The notes under the pieces: model-generated | What the model was told of the DNA's origin: nothing | Seen by the model: the letters and a program-made list of their open reading frames with translations, nothing else | The model's database searches: none | In this document: positions 36,984-45,983 of the stretch, piece after piece | Numbering within the stretch: the first letter of the stretch is position 1 | How the letters are laid out: every line of letters begins with the position of its first letter | Assembly: GCF_026627925.1 (NCBI RefSeq) | Contig: NZ_JAPNLE010000009.1 | Coordinates: 4,526,001 to 4,590,000 of the forward strand | Direction: 5' to 3' | DNA from: Cupriavidus sp. D39 | Lineage (GTDB): Bacteria > Pseudomonadota > Gammaproteobacteria > Burkholderiales > Burkholderiaceae | DNA length: 64,000 nt | Made by a program: the position numbers and the translations under genes

Positions 36984-39227
36984 ATGCGAATCAGATACCT
37001 TGAAGCGCTCGCCGGCGGCAATCGCCGGCACGCGGACTCCGGCGGCGTCGCCGCGCTGGACCGCCGCAGTTTTCTCAAGCTGACCGGCTTTGCCGGTGGC
37101 GGCCTGGCGCTCGGCATCCTGCCGGCCCAGGCCGCGCTGGCGCAGGAAGGCGCGGCGCCCAAGGCCCCGCCTTCGCAGCCGCAGGCGTTCCTGCTGATCG
37201 CCCCGGACAATACCGTCACGGTGGCGGTCAACCGGCTCGAATTCGGCCAGGGCGTGCATACGGCGTTGCCCATGGCGCTGGCAGAAGAGCTCGACGTCGA
37301 CTGGCGCAACGTGCGCGCCACGCTGGCGCCCGCCGGCGATGCGTACAAGGATCCCGCCTTCGGCATGCAGATCACCGGCGGCTCCACCGCGCTCAACCAT
37401 TCCTTCCAGCAGTACCGTGAGCTGGGCGCGCGCGCACGTGCCATGCTGGTTTCCGCCGCGGCCAAGCAGTGGCAGGTCGATCCGGCGAGCTGCCAGGTGG
37501 CGCTGGGCGTGGTCACCTCCGGCAGCCATCGCGCCACCTTTGGCGAACTGGCGCAGGCCGCCATGGCGCTGCCGGTGCCGCAGCAGGTGACGCTGAAAAA
37601 CCCGGCGCAGTTCAAGCTCATCGGCAAGCCCACGCGCCGGCTGGATGCGCGCGGCAAGCTGGAGGGGACCACCGCCTTCGGCATCGACGTGCGACTCAAG
37701 GACATGGTGGTGGCCGTAGTGGCGCGCCCGCCGCGTTTTGGCGGCAAGGTGAAATCCTTCAACGCAGACAAGGCGCGCGCGATCAAGGGCGTGGCCGACG
37801 TGATGCTGGTGCCGGTGGACCGTGGCGGCACCGGCGTGGCGGTGGTGGCCGATGGCTACTGGCCGGCCAAGCAGGCGCGCGATGCGCTGGAGATCGTGTG
37901 GGAAGACAGCGGCTCCAGCGTCTCCACCAAGGACCTGTTTGCACAGTACAAGACGCTGGCCGCGCAGCCCGGCACGGTGGCGCTGCAGGCCGACCTGGGC
38001 GCCATGTCCGGCGCCGCGCGCACCATCTCGGCGGACTACGAGTTCCCCTACCTGGCGCATGCGCCGATGGAGCCGCTGAACTGCACCTTGCAAGCCGAGG
38101 TGTCCGGCAAGGCGGTGCAGAACGTGAAGGTATGGGTGGGCTCGCAGTTCCAGACCGTGGACCAGGCCGCCATCGGGCGCGTGCTCGGGCTGCCGCCGGC
38201 CAAGGTCACGCTCAACACCATGATGGCGGGCGGCGGGTTCGGCCGGCGCGCCGTGCCCACCTCCGACTACCTGGTCGAAGCGGCCAACGTGCTGCTGGCC
38301 TGGGTCAAGAACGGGCATGACGAACCGCTCAAGGTGATGTGGAGCCGCGAGGACGATATCCGCGGCGGCTACTACCGGCCGCTGCATGTGCACCGCGCGC
38401 GCATCGGCATCGACGCGAAGGGGCAGGTGCTCGGCTGGCAACATACCGTCGTCGGGCAGTCCATCCTCACCGGCACGCCGTTCGAGGCATTCATGGTCAA
38501 GGGCGGCGTGGATGGGACCATGGTCGAAGGCCTGGTCGAGAACGACTACGGCTTCCCGCTGCAACTATCGGTGCATCATCCGCAGGTAGCGGTGCCGGTG
38601 CTGTGGTGGCGCTCGGTTGGCAACACGCACACCGCCTTCGTCAAGGAAACGCTGGTCGACGAAGTGGCCGTCAATGCCAGGCAGGATCCGGTGGCGTACC
38701 GCCTGGCGCGGCTGGACGCGAGCAAGCACGGGCGCCATCGCGCGGCGCTGCAACTGGCGGTGGACAAGTCCGGCTACGGCAAGCGCAAGCTGCCCAAGGG
38801 CCAGGCCTGGGGCGTGGCGGTGCATGAGTCGTTCGGCACGGTGGTGGCCTATGTGGTGGAGGTGTCGCTGGTGAAAAACGAGCCACATGTGCATCGCGTG
38901 ACGGCCGGGGTGCATGCCAACCGCGTGGTCAATCCCATGTCGGCCGAGGCGCAGGTGCAGGGCGCGTGCGTGTTCGGGCTGGCGATGACGCGGCCGGGCT
39001 TTGCCATCGAGATCGAGAACGGCGCGGTGAAGAACAGCAACTTCCCCGATTATCCGCCGCCGCGCATCACCGATGCGCCGGTAGTGGACGTGTTCTTCGT
39101 GCCCTCCGAGGAGCCGCCCACCGGCCTGGGCGAGCCGGGCGTGCCGGCCATTGCTCCGGCGGTGGCCAACGCGCTGTTCAAGCTCACCGGCAAGCGCCAG
39201 CGGCAGTTGCCGTTTGTGCTGGCCTGA
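36984..39227 (+). CDS. iorB: IorB-like molybdopterin subunit, Tat-exported
   Basis: A 747-residue intact large subunit. A Tat signal ([19 protein letters not shown]) begins at about residue 26. [13 protein letters not shown] and [11 protein letters not shown] motifs precede GGGFGRRAV (Mo pterin binding) and [21 protein letters not shown] with the active-site glutamate. This is the xanthine-dehydrogenase-family fold. It hydroxylates an aldehyde or N-heterocycle next to a ring nitrogen; the exact substrate is unknown. It forms a two-gene operon with iorA. No molybdenum cofactor maturation protein (XdhC-like) is nearby, so one must be supplied from elsewhere. Confidence 0.92.
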   Translation: MRIRYLEALAGGNRRHADSGGVAALDRRSFLKLTGFAGGGLALGILPAQAALAQEGAAPKAPPSQPQAFLLIAPDNTVTVAVNRLEFGQGVHTALPMALAEELDVDWRNVRATLAPAGDAYKDPAFGMQITGGSTALNHSFQQYRELGARARAMLVSAAAKQWQVDPASCQVALGVVTSGSHRATFGELAQAAMALPVPQQVTLKNPAQFKLIGKPTRRLDARGKLEGTTAFGIDVRLKDMVVAVVARPPRFGGKVKSFNADKARAIKGVADVMLVPVDRGGTGVAVVADGYWPAKQARDALEIVWEDSGSSVSTKDLFAQYKTLAAQPGTVALQADLGAMSGAARTISADYEFPYLAHAPMEPLNCTLQAEVSGKAVQNVKVWVGSQFQTVDQAAIGRVLGLPPAKVTLNTMMAGGGFGRRAVPTSDYLVEAANVLLAWVKNGHDEPLKVMWSREDDIRGGYYRPLHVHRARIGIDAKGQVLGWQHTVVGQSILTGTPFEAFMVKGGVDGTMVEGLVENDYGFPLQLSVHHPQVAVPVLWWRSVGNTHTAFVKETLVDEVAVNARQDPVAYRLARLDASKHGRHRAALQLAVDKSGYGKRKLPKGQAWGVAVHESFGTVVAYVVEVSLVKNEPHVHRVTAGVHANRVVNPMSAEAQVQGACVFGLAMTRPGFAIEIENGAVKNSNFPDYPPPRITDAPVVDVFFVPSEEPPTGLGEPGVPAIAPAVANALFKLTGKRQRQLPFVLA

Positions 39228-39252
39228 GCTGGCCTAAGCCCAGGCACCGGGC

Positions 39253-40134
39253 TCAGGGCGCGCGGTTGTCACCGGCCGCGCGCCAGGCCTGCGTGAAGCG
39301 TAGCAGGTCGTCGGCCGAGGCATCGGTGATGGCCGCGTAGCGCATGCCGTCCGCCTCCCAGAGCGCCAGTTGATAGCCTTGGCGCGCCTCGATCTGCGGC
39401 GGTGCCGGGCTGCGGCCGGGATTGACGGCCGGCTTGCCCTCGGGCGTGTCAGACGAGCGCAATGGCAGTACGAACACATCGATGGGGTGCTGGTTGCGGC
39501 GGTAGACCAGCACCGCCACCGGCCGCCCATGCACGTAGTCAAGCCGTCCCCCGGCCAGCGGGAAACCTTGCGGCGCGAGTTCGCGTACCGACGGCGCGTA
39601 GTCGATGCGGCCATTGAACCAGGGCTTGACGGTGTGGCGGTCCGACGAGGCGACATCGATCGTGTGCCCCGAGATCAGCGCCCGCACGTGGCTGCTCACC
39701 ATCTCGCTTTCCACCGTGGGCTCCGGGCCATCGCTCAGCGTGTACTGGACCATGCCGATGCCCAGCGTCGCAACAGTCAGCGCTGCCATGGCGGCATTGG
39801 CGGCCGGGCCCCATTCGAAATAGCGCCGCATCCGTTGCCACCATGCGCCACCGTTGCCGGCGGGCGCCGCCGCGCCGCCGAAAGCCGCCGCCTGTGGCGC
39901 TGGCGCGGCCTGGGCTGCGTCCAGCGCGGCGTTCAGCCGCGCGCGCAGGGCCGGGCCGGCGCGATGGTAGGGCGCATGCGCGCGCAATACGGTGCGCAGT
40001 TCGCGCAGGTGTGCGAGCTGCGCGGTGCAGGCCGTGCATTGCGCCAGGTGCCGCTCGAGGCGCAAGGCATCGCCCGCGCCGAGCTCGCCGTCAGCACTGG
40101 CCTGCAGCAGCAGGCGGGCGTCATTGCAGTTCAT
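39253..40134 (-). CDS. Zinc-binding anti-sigma factor, membrane-anchored
   Basis: A 293-residue protein. The N-terminal anti-sigma domain has the zinc motif H-x3-C-x2-C (HLAQCTAC near residues 29-36) after MNCNDARLLLQASADGELG. A single membrane helix lies near 115-135 (ANAAMAALTVATLGIGMVQYTL), and the periplasmic C-terminal domain is about 155 residues (GHTIDVASSDRHTVKPWFNGRIDYAP). It should hold the ECF sigma factor at the membrane until a periplasmic signal releases it. The gene overlaps the sigma gene end by 14 bases, so the two are co-transcribed. ATG at 40134 is preferred over the longer frame. Confidence 0.9.
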   Translation of the reverse strand: MNCNDARLLLQASADGELGAGDALRLERHLAQCTACTAQLAHLRELRTVLRAHAPYHRAGPALRARLNAALDAAQAAPAPQAAAFGGAAAPAGNGGAWWQRMRRYFEWGPAANAAMAALTVATLGIGMVQYTLSDGPEPTVESEMVSSHVRALISGHTIDVASSDRHTVKPWFNGRIDYAPSVRELAPQGFPLAGGRLDYVHGRPVAVLVYRRNQHPIDVFVLPLRSSDTPEGKPAVNPGRSPAPPQIEARQGYQLALWEADGMRYAAITDASADDLLRFTQAWRAAGDNRAP

Positions 40135-40818
40135 GGCCTGTCTCCCCGGCAGGTTGCGGCGGCGTTGCGTGGATGGCAGTTGCCGCGTCGGCCCTGCCCG
40201 TTGCCGGCGCGGCGGATGCGTTGCTTGCCGCGCCGAGGTTGGCGCCGCCATTGGCGCTGGTGCCTCGCGTGCCTTCCGCCCGCAAGGCGAGCACTGCCGT
40301 CGCCAGCAGCTTGCGCGCGCGTGCCAGGCGCGACATCACGGTGCCCAGCGGGACTTGGGCGATGACGGCGATATCGCGATAAGGCAGGTCCTCGAGCTCA
40401 CGCAGCACCAGTACTTCGCGAAAGGCCAGCGGCAGGCGCTCCAGCGCCAGATGCAGCAGCTGGACATCCTCGGCGCGCAACAGCCATTGCTCCGGGCTGT
40501 CGCCGTGTCCATCCTGCCAGCCGGGCAGCGGCTCGCCATCGAAATGCGCGTCGTCGTAGCCGGCGCCTTCGGCCTGGCCCGGCTGATGCCGCTTGCGCCA
40601 GGCGGTGAACCACGTGTTGCGCACGATCGCCAGCAGCCACGCGCGTGGCTGGTCGCCCCGGAAACTGTCAAAAAGCAGAAAGCCCGCAGGCAGGCTTCCT
40701 GCACCACGTCATCCGCCTCCACGGGGTTGCCCGACAGCCAGCGGGCCAGGTTGTAGGCGGCATCGAGGTGCGGAAGCACCAGATCGTCGAAACAGCGGCG
40801 CTGGTCGGCAGCGTTCAC
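40121..40818 (-). CDS. ECF-subfamily RNA polymerase sigma factor (one frameshift)
   Basis: About 232 residues once one missing T near 40674 is restored (RAFCF into FDSFRGDQPRAWLLAIVRN; a TTTTT run). Region 2 contains DLVLPHLDAAYNLARWL and DADDVVQEACLRAF-like EADDVVQEACL. Region 4 is LERLPLAFREVLVLRELEDLPYRDIAVIAQVPLGTVMSRLARARKLL. The start is a GTG at 40818 with AAAGGAG seven bases upstream, better than ATG codons at 40875 or 40854, which lack such a site. A proline/alanine-rich tail follows region 4. The promoter in front matches the divergent promoter exactly, so autoregulation is likely. Confidence 0.9.
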
Positions 40819-40891
40819 ATCACTCCTTTGGCTCGGTGCCCGGGTTGGACGCATCGCGCGCGCTTCCCCGTTCATTCCGTCTCTGCCTCGT

Positions 40892-40920
40892 ATACCGGGA
40901 TTGCACTGAGTTTATTCCCG
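40892..40920 (-). promoter_or_regulatory. ECF promoter of the sigma/anti-sigma operon
   Basis: On the minus strand CGGGAATAAAC (40920-40910), a 12-base spacer and CGGTAT (40897-40892) precede the sigma gene by about 74 bases. The same two boxes at the same spacing occur in the opposite direction at 40958-40986. GGAATAAAC resembles the -35 element of many ECF promoters. A matched pair around one sigma gene strongly suggests self-recognition. Confidence 0.75.
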
Positions 40921-40957
40921 ATTCTCACCGCCACCACGAAAAAAATATTACCGGAAA

Positions 40958-40986
40958 CGGGAATAAACATGCCTGCGCGCCGGTAT
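40958..40986 (+). promoter_or_regulatory. ECF promoter of the phosphoesterase/cupredoxin operon
   Basis: CGGGAATAAAC (40958-40968), a 12-base spacer, then CGGTAT (40981-40986), about 54 bases before the phosphoesterase ATG. Both boxes and the spacing are identical to the divergent promoter for the sigma factor, while the spacers differ in sequence. That contrast marks these boxes as the conserved functional part. Confidence 0.75.
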
Positions 40987-41039
40987 GACAGGCAGGTCCA
41001 CAGCAACCTGGCCGATCCGATCAACCGATGGAGCTCAAC

Positions 41040-41921
41040 ATGAAGCGAGCATGGAAGCGGCGCGATTTTCTCGGGCTTGCCGCCTGCGCCGGCGGCGCGG
41101 TGTTTGTGTCGGCATTGCCCGGATGGGCCGCCGGACGCGACGAAGCGTTCTACTTTGTCCAACTCTCGGACTCGCACTGGGGCTTCCAGGGCCCGCCCAA
41201 TCCCGACGCGCGCGGCACCTTGCCCAAGGCGGTGGCCGCGGTCAACGCACTGGCGGAACCGCCGGATTTCCTGATGTTCACCGGCGACCTCACCCACACC
41301 ACCGATGACCCCGCCGAGCGCCGCCGGCGCATGCGCGAGTTCCAGTCGATCATCGCCGCGCTCAAGGTGCCGGTCGTGCACCTGATGCCGGGCGAGCACG
41401 ACGCCAGCCTGGACCAGGGCGCCGCCTACCGCGAACTGTTCGGTCCCACGCACTATGTGTTCGACCACAAGGGCGTGCACTTCATCGTGCTGGACAACGT
41501 GTCCGATCCTGCCGGACGGGTGGGCGCGGCGCAGCTCGACTGGCTCGCCGCGGATCTTGCGCAGCAGCCGCAGTCGGCGCGCATCGTGGTGTTCACGCAC
41601 CGTCCGCTGTTCGATCTCTATCCGCAGTGGGACTGGGCCACGCGCGACGGCGCGCAGGTCATCGAGCGGCTGATGCCGCATCCCAACGTGACGGTGTTCT
41701 ATGGACACATCCATCACGAGCATCACCACATGACCGGGCATATCGCGCACCACGCGGCGCGCTCGCTGATGTTTCCATTGCCGGCGGCGGGGTCGCAGCC
41801 GCAGCGCTTGCCGGTGCCGTGGGATCCGACGCAGCCCTATCGGGGATTGGGCTGGAGGGAAGTGGAGGCGGGCAGGGCGTCGGGGGATTTCGGGATCGAG
41901 GAGAAGCCTGTCAATGGTTGA
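41040..41921 (+). CDS. Tat-exported calcineurin-like metallophosphoesterase
   Basis: A 293-residue protein. A Tat signal is at residues 4-30 (KRRDFLGLAACAGGAVFVSA). The metallophosphoesterase motifs are QLSDSHWGF (D-x-H), TGDLTHT (GD), PGEHD (where GNHD is usual), VFTHRP and YGHIHHEHHH. The GNHD motif reads GEHD, which replaces the metal-bridging asparagine by glutamate. It probably acts in the periplasm. GGAG six bases before ATG 41040 fixes the start. It is driven by the ECF promoter at 40958-40986 and followed by the cupredoxin gene, so it belongs to the sigma factor's regulon. Confidence 0.88.
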   Translation: MKRAWKRRDFLGLAACAGGAVFVSALPGWAAGRDEAFYFVQLSDSHWGFQGPPNPDARGTLPKAVAAVNALAEPPDFLMFTGDLTHTTDDPAERRRRMREFQSIIAALKVPVVHLMPGEHDASLDQGAAYRELFGPTHYVFDHKGVHFIVLDNVSDPAGRVGAAQLDWLAADLAQQPQSARIVVFTHRPLFDLYPQWDWATRDGAQVIERLMPHPNVTVFYGHIHHEHHHMTGHIAHHAARSLMFPLPAAGSQPQRLPVPWDPTQPYRGLGWREVEAGRASGDFGIEEKPVNG

Positions 41922-41966
41922 GCAGGTTGTGCTGTGCCGCTTTGAACTCGCTATCAGGAGTTGGTC

Positions 41967-42341
41967 ATGTTAGTCACAGGACGAGAAGGAATCAGCCGCA
42001 GGCGGGCGCTGTGCTGCTTGCTGGCGCTGGCGGGCGGGACGCCACTGTTGCACAGCGCGGCCGCCGCGCCGCGGGTGATCAAGGTGCATGCGCGGAAGTT
42101 TGTCTTCACGCCGAATCAGATTGCGCTGCGGGTCGGGGAGCCGGTGGTGTTCGAGCTGACCGCGCAGGATGTGATCATGGGGTTTAGCGTGCCGGACCTG
42201 GGGATTCGGGCGGATTTGCCGCCCGGCAAGGTGGTTCGGGTTTCGGCGTTACCGAAGGTGGCTGGGAGCTTTGGGTTCTTGTGCGATATTTTTTGTGGGT
42301 CCGGGCATGAGACTATGAATGGGGTGATTGAGGTTAGTTAG
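41967..42341 (+). CDS. CuA-like cupredoxin domain protein (cytochrome oxidase subunit II-like), first histidine ligand replaced
   Basis: A 124-residue secreted protein with a Tat-like or Sec signal (SRRRALCCLLALAGG). The cupredoxin fold ends in C106-x3-C110-x3-H114-x2-M117 (CDIFCGSGHETM), the complete C-terminal part of a CuA site. The upstream histidine, usually in DVIHSF or DVVHGF, is a methionine here (M71 in DVIMGFSVPDLGI). A shared CuA site would lack one ligand, or bind copper differently. AGGAG six bases before ATG 41967 sets the start. It lies 45 bp behind the phosphoesterase and is presumably co-transcribed by the ECF promoter. Confidence 0.88.
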   Translation: MLVTGREGISRRRALCCLLALAGGTPLLHSAAAAPRVIKVHARKFVFTPNQIALRVGEPVVFELTAQDVIMGFSVPDLGIRADLPPGKVVRVSALPKVAGSFGFLCDIFCGSGHETMNGVIEVS

Positions 42342-42779
42342 GTTGTTGCAACTGCAACTGCAACTGCAACTGCAACTGCAACTGCAGTTTCACCACCCCT
42401 GCGGGGCGGCGACCTACTTTTTTGTCTTGCCAAAAAAGTAGGCAAAAAGGCGCGCCGGATGGGGCGACTACCCCTCGGGATTCGACGAAAAGAGCGGCCG
42501 GGACCCAAACTCGCATCGCCTTAAGGCGATACTCAGACATGGGTCCCTCTTTTCCGCTCTTTTCGCCGAATCCCGAGGCGCCCCATACGGCCTCTGCACA
42601 CCTTGACGGCTCGCTGCGCATCGCGCTGGGGTGATTCCCGCCTGGGGGCGCGAATCACGGCCGAACCGAATCGATGCTTCAACTCTCCTGCCGGTTGGCT
42701 CCCCTCTCCCGCCTGCGGGAGAGGGGCCGGGGAGAGGGCGGGCGCTCGCAGGAGCGAGAGATCTCATTGACTGTGGGCC
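42342..42779. repeat. Intergenic repeat cluster: hexamer array, two hairpins, REP-like unit
   Basis: A hexanucleotide array (TGCAAC repeated about six times, 42347-42387) starts just after the cupredoxin stop. A perfect 12-bp hairpin follows, CCTACTTTTTTG with CAAAAAAGTAGG at 42413-42442. Then comes a 128-bp near-palindrome at 42459-42586 whose arms share CCTCGGGATTCG, CGAAAAGAGCGG and GGGACCCA around the centre ATCGCC-TTAA-GGCGAT. A REP-like unit at 42698-42750 matches that at 14758-14810. The region lies between convergent genes and probably ends both transcripts. Confidence 0.75.
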
Positions 42780-45700
42780 TCAATCCCCCTCCCCAGACGC
42801 CAACACCCGCCGCCGCTCGCGTTCGGCCTCCGTGCTGCTCACGGGTTCATGTCCCTCCCGCCGGGCCTGCCGCTTCTCCTTGCGCTTCACATACCAATAA
42901 TGCGCGCGATCGAGGTAGAGATAGACCACCGGCGTAGTGAACAGCGTCAGCGCCTGCGACAACACCAGCCCACCCACCATCGCGAAGCCCAATGGCCGCC
43001 GCAGTTCCGAGCCTGCGCCGTGCCCGAGCATCAACGGCAGTCCGGACAACAGCGCGCACATGGTGGTCATCATGATCGGCCGGAAGCGCAGCAGGCACGC
43101 CTGGTAGATGGCCTCCTCCGGCTTCATGCCGTGGTCGCGCTCCGCGGTAAGCGCGAAGTCGACCATCATGATCCCATTCTTCTTGACGATGCCGATCAGC
43201 AGGATGATGCCGATCAGCGCGATCACGCTGAGGTCGTAGCCGCCGGCCAGCAGGATCAGCAGCGCGCCCACGCCGGCGGAGGGCAGGGTGGAGAGGATGG
43301 TGAGCGGGTGGATGTAGCTTTCGTACAGCAGCCCCAGCACGATGTACACGGCGACCAGGGCGGCGGCGATCAGGTAGGGCTGGGAGGCAAGCGAGGCGGC
43401 GAAGGCCTGGGCCGTGCCCTGGAACGAGCCGGAGAGGGTTTGCGGGCGGCCCATGCCGGACAGCGTGCTGTTGATGGCCTTGACGGCATCGCCGAGCGCC
43501 ACGCCCTGTGCCAGGTTGAAGGAGATCGTGACGGCGGGGAACTGCCCCTGGTGGCTGATCGACAGATAGGCAGTGCTGTCGGTGTCAATCTTGACGAAGG
43601 TGGACAGGGGCACCTGCTCGCCGGTCAGCGGCGAGGTGACGTACAGCTTGCTGAACAGGCGCGGGTCTTCCTGCAGTGCCGGCGTGACCTCCAGGACCAC
43701 GTGGTAGCTGTTGATCTGCGTGAAGTACTGCGCTACCTGCCGCTGCCCGATCGCGTCGTACAGCGTGGCATCGATCAGGGCCGGTGTGATGCCAAAGCTG
43801 GACGCACGCGCGCGGTCGATGGTCAGGCGCGCGGCGGCGGCGGCGTTCTGCTGGTCGGACGCCACGTCTCTCAACTCCGGCAGGGCGCGCAGGCGCTCCA
43901 GGATGCGCGGCGCCCACTGGTTGAGCTCGTCCAGGCTGGAGTCCATCAGCGTGTACTGGTATTGCGTGCGCGACAGCCGCCCGCCCACGTTGATGTCCTG
44001 CCCGGCCTGCAGGAACAGGTTGGCGCCTTGCACCTGCGCCAGCTTGGGCCGCAGCCGCGCGATCACTTCGTCGGCGCTGGCGGTGCGGCCCTGGTCCTTG
44101 GGTTTCAGGCTGATGAAGAAGTTGCCGGTGTTGAGTGTGTTCTGCCCTCCGGTCATGCCGACCGCCGCGACATCGGGATCGGCGCGCACGATATCCGCGA
44201 GCTGCACCATGCGCGCGTTCATGGACTTGAAGGAGGCGTCCTGCGCCGACTCCGCGATGCCGAACATGAAGCCGGTGTCCTGCTGCGGGAAGAAGCCCTT
44301 GGGTATGTAGATGAACAGCGCCACCGTGGTGGCAACCGTGGCGATAAACACGCACAGTGTGAAGAACTGGTGGCGCATCACCACGTCCAGCCCGCGCTTG
44401 TAGCCTGCGAGCATGGTGTCGAAGCCATGCTCGAACCAGCGGTAGATGCGGCCGTGATGATGGCCGCGCGGCGGGGTCAGGAAGCGCGAGCACAGCATCG
44501 GCGTCAGCGTCAGCGAGACCAGCACCGATACCACGATGGTCAGCGTGACAGTCACGGCAAACTCGCGGAAGAGCCGCCCCACGATGCCGCCCATCAGCAG
44601 CAGCGGGATGAACACCGCCACCAGCGAGACCGAGATCGACACGATGGTGAAGCTGATTTCGGCGGCGCCCTTGAGCGCGGCGTCGATCGGTGCCATGCCG
44701 CCTTCGACGTGGCGATAGATGTTCTCCAGCATCACGATGGCATCATCCACCACGAACCCCACCGCGATGGTGAGCGCCATCAGCGACAGGTTGTCGCGGC
44801 TGTAGCCGAGCAGGTACATGCCGCCTGCGGTGCCCATCAGCGCCAGCGGTACGGTGACGCTTGGGATGACCGTGGCGGCCACGTTGCGCAGGAACACGAA
44901 GATGATCATCACCACCAGCGCGATGGTGAGCACCAGCGTGGACTCCACGTCGGCCACCGAGGCACGGATGGTCTGGGTGCGGTCGGCCAGCGTGTTGACG
45001 TTGATGGTGGGCGGGATCGCGGCCTGCAGGCGCGGCAGCGCGGCGCGGATGCGGTCCACCGTCTCGATCACGTTGGCGCCTGGCTGCTTGGTGATGGCCA
45101 GGATGATGGCGCGCCCGTTGTGGAAGGTGTTGTCCGCCGGCGCGGCGGCGCCGGCAAAGCCCCAGCCCGCCAGCTTGGCGTTCTCGGGCCCGTCCACCGC
45201 CACGCCGACATCGCGCACGCGCACCGGCGCGCCGTTGCGGTAGGCCAGCACCATGTCGTTCCACGCCGCCGCCTTGGTGACCTGGTCGTTGGTGTAGACG
45301 TTGAAGGCCTTGGTGGCGCCATCGGTGCTGCCGGTGGGCTGGTTGACCGTGGTGGCGGCAATCACGCCGCGCAGGTCTTCCAGGCTCATGCCCATGGCCG
45401 AGAGCTTCTCGGGATCCACCTGGATGCGCACCGAAGGCTTCTGCTGACCACCGATGAAGACCAGCCCCACGCCGGAAATCTGCGAGATCTGCTGCGCCAG
45501 CACGTTGTCGGCGAAGTCGTTGATTTCGGTCAGCGGCAGGGTGTCGGACTGCACCGCCAGGACCAGGATCGGCGAGTCGGCGGGATTGATCTTGCGGAAT
45601 GTCGGCGGCGTGGGCAGGTTGCTTGGCAACTGGCCGCTGGCGGCGTTGATGGCGGCCTGCACGTCCACGGCGGCGGCGTCGATGCTGCGGTTGAGGTCGA

Positions 45701-45983
45701 ACTGCAGCGTGATCTGGGCGTTGCCCTGCGCGCTGGTCGATGTCATCTGGGTGAGCCCGCTGATCAGCGAGAACTGGCGCTCCAGCGGCTGGGCCACGTT
45801 CGACGCCATGGTCTCCGGGCTGGCGCCGGGCAGGTTCGCCGAGACCTGGATGGTGGGGAAATCCACCTGCGGCAGCGGCGCGATGGGCAGCAGCGGCCAC
45901 GCGGCCACGCCGACCAGCAGCACCGCCAGCGCCAGCAGCAAGGTGCCGATCGGGCGCTTGATGAAGATCGCGGAAATGCTCAT
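42780..45983 (-). CDS. RND efflux pump inner-membrane transporter (HAE1/MdtB-like)
   Basis: A 1067-residue inner-membrane pump with twelve helices in two halves and two large periplasmic loops. The start is MSISAIFIKRPIGTLLLALAVLLVG. The proton-relay aspartates are in GFVVDDAIVMLENIYRH in helix 4, and GIVKKNGIMMVDFAL is the helix-10 signature. It resembles MdtB/MdtC and MuxB/C-type hydrophobe/amphiphile exporters more than AcrB. As the last gene of an OMF-MFP-RND operon it takes substrates from the periplasm or membrane and passes them to the outer-membrane channel. Its ATG overlaps the fusion-protein stop (ATGA). Substrate is unknown. Confidence 0.93.
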   Translation of the reverse strand: MSISAIFIKRPIGTLLLALAVLLVGVAAWPLLPIAPLPQVDFPTIQVSANLPGASPETMASNVAQPLERQFSLISGLTQMTSTSAQGNAQITLQFDLNRSIDAAAVDVQAAINAASGQLPSNLPTPPTFRKINPADSPILVLAVQSDTLPLTEINDFADNVLAQQISQISGVGLVFIGGQQKPSVRIQVDPEKLSAMGMSLEDLRGVIAATTVNQPTGSTDGATKAFNVYTNDQVTKAAAWNDMVLAYRNGAPVRVRDVGVAVDGPENAKLAGWGFAGAAAPADNTFHNGRAIILAITKQPGANVIETVDRIRAALPRLQAAIPPTINVNTLADRTQTIRASVADVESTLVLTIALVVMIIFVFLRNVAATVIPSVTVPLALMGTAGGMYLLGYSRDNLSLMALTIAVGFVVDDAIVMLENIYRHVEGGMAPIDAALKGAAEISFTIVSISVSLVAVFIPLLLMGGIVGRLFREFAVTVTLTIVVSVLVSLTLTPMLCSRFLTPPRGHHHGRIYRWFEHGFDTMLAGYKRGLDVVMRHQFFTLCVFIATVATTVALFIYIPKGFFPQQDTGFMFGIAESAQDASFKSMNARMVQLADIVRADPDVAAVGMTGGQNTLNTGNFFISLKPKDQGRTASADEVIARLRPKLAQVQGANLFLQAGQDINVGGRLSRTQYQYTLMDSSLDELNQWAPRILERLRALPELRDVASDQQNAAAAARLTIDRARASSFGITPALIDATLYDAIGQRQVAQYFTQINSYHVVLEVTPALQEDPRLFSKLYVTSPLTGEQVPLSTFVKIDTDSTAYLSISHQGQFPAVTISFNLAQGVALGDAVKAINSTLSGMGRPQTLSGSFQGTAQAFAASLASQPYLIAAALVAVYIVLGLLYESYIHPLTILSTLPSAGVGALLILLAGGYDLSVIALIGIILLIGIVKKNGIMMVDFALTAERDHGMKPEEAIYQACLLRFRPIMMTTMCALLSGLPLMLGHGAGSELRRPLGFAMVGGLVLSQALTLFTTPVVYLYLDRAHYWYVKRKEKRQARREGHEPVSSTEAERERRRVLASGEGD

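Noticed and set aside
42347..42387. The TGCAAC array as a small CRISPR
   Set aside because: Units are six bases with no spacers. No cas genes are present in the window, and iscB is not a CRISPR component.
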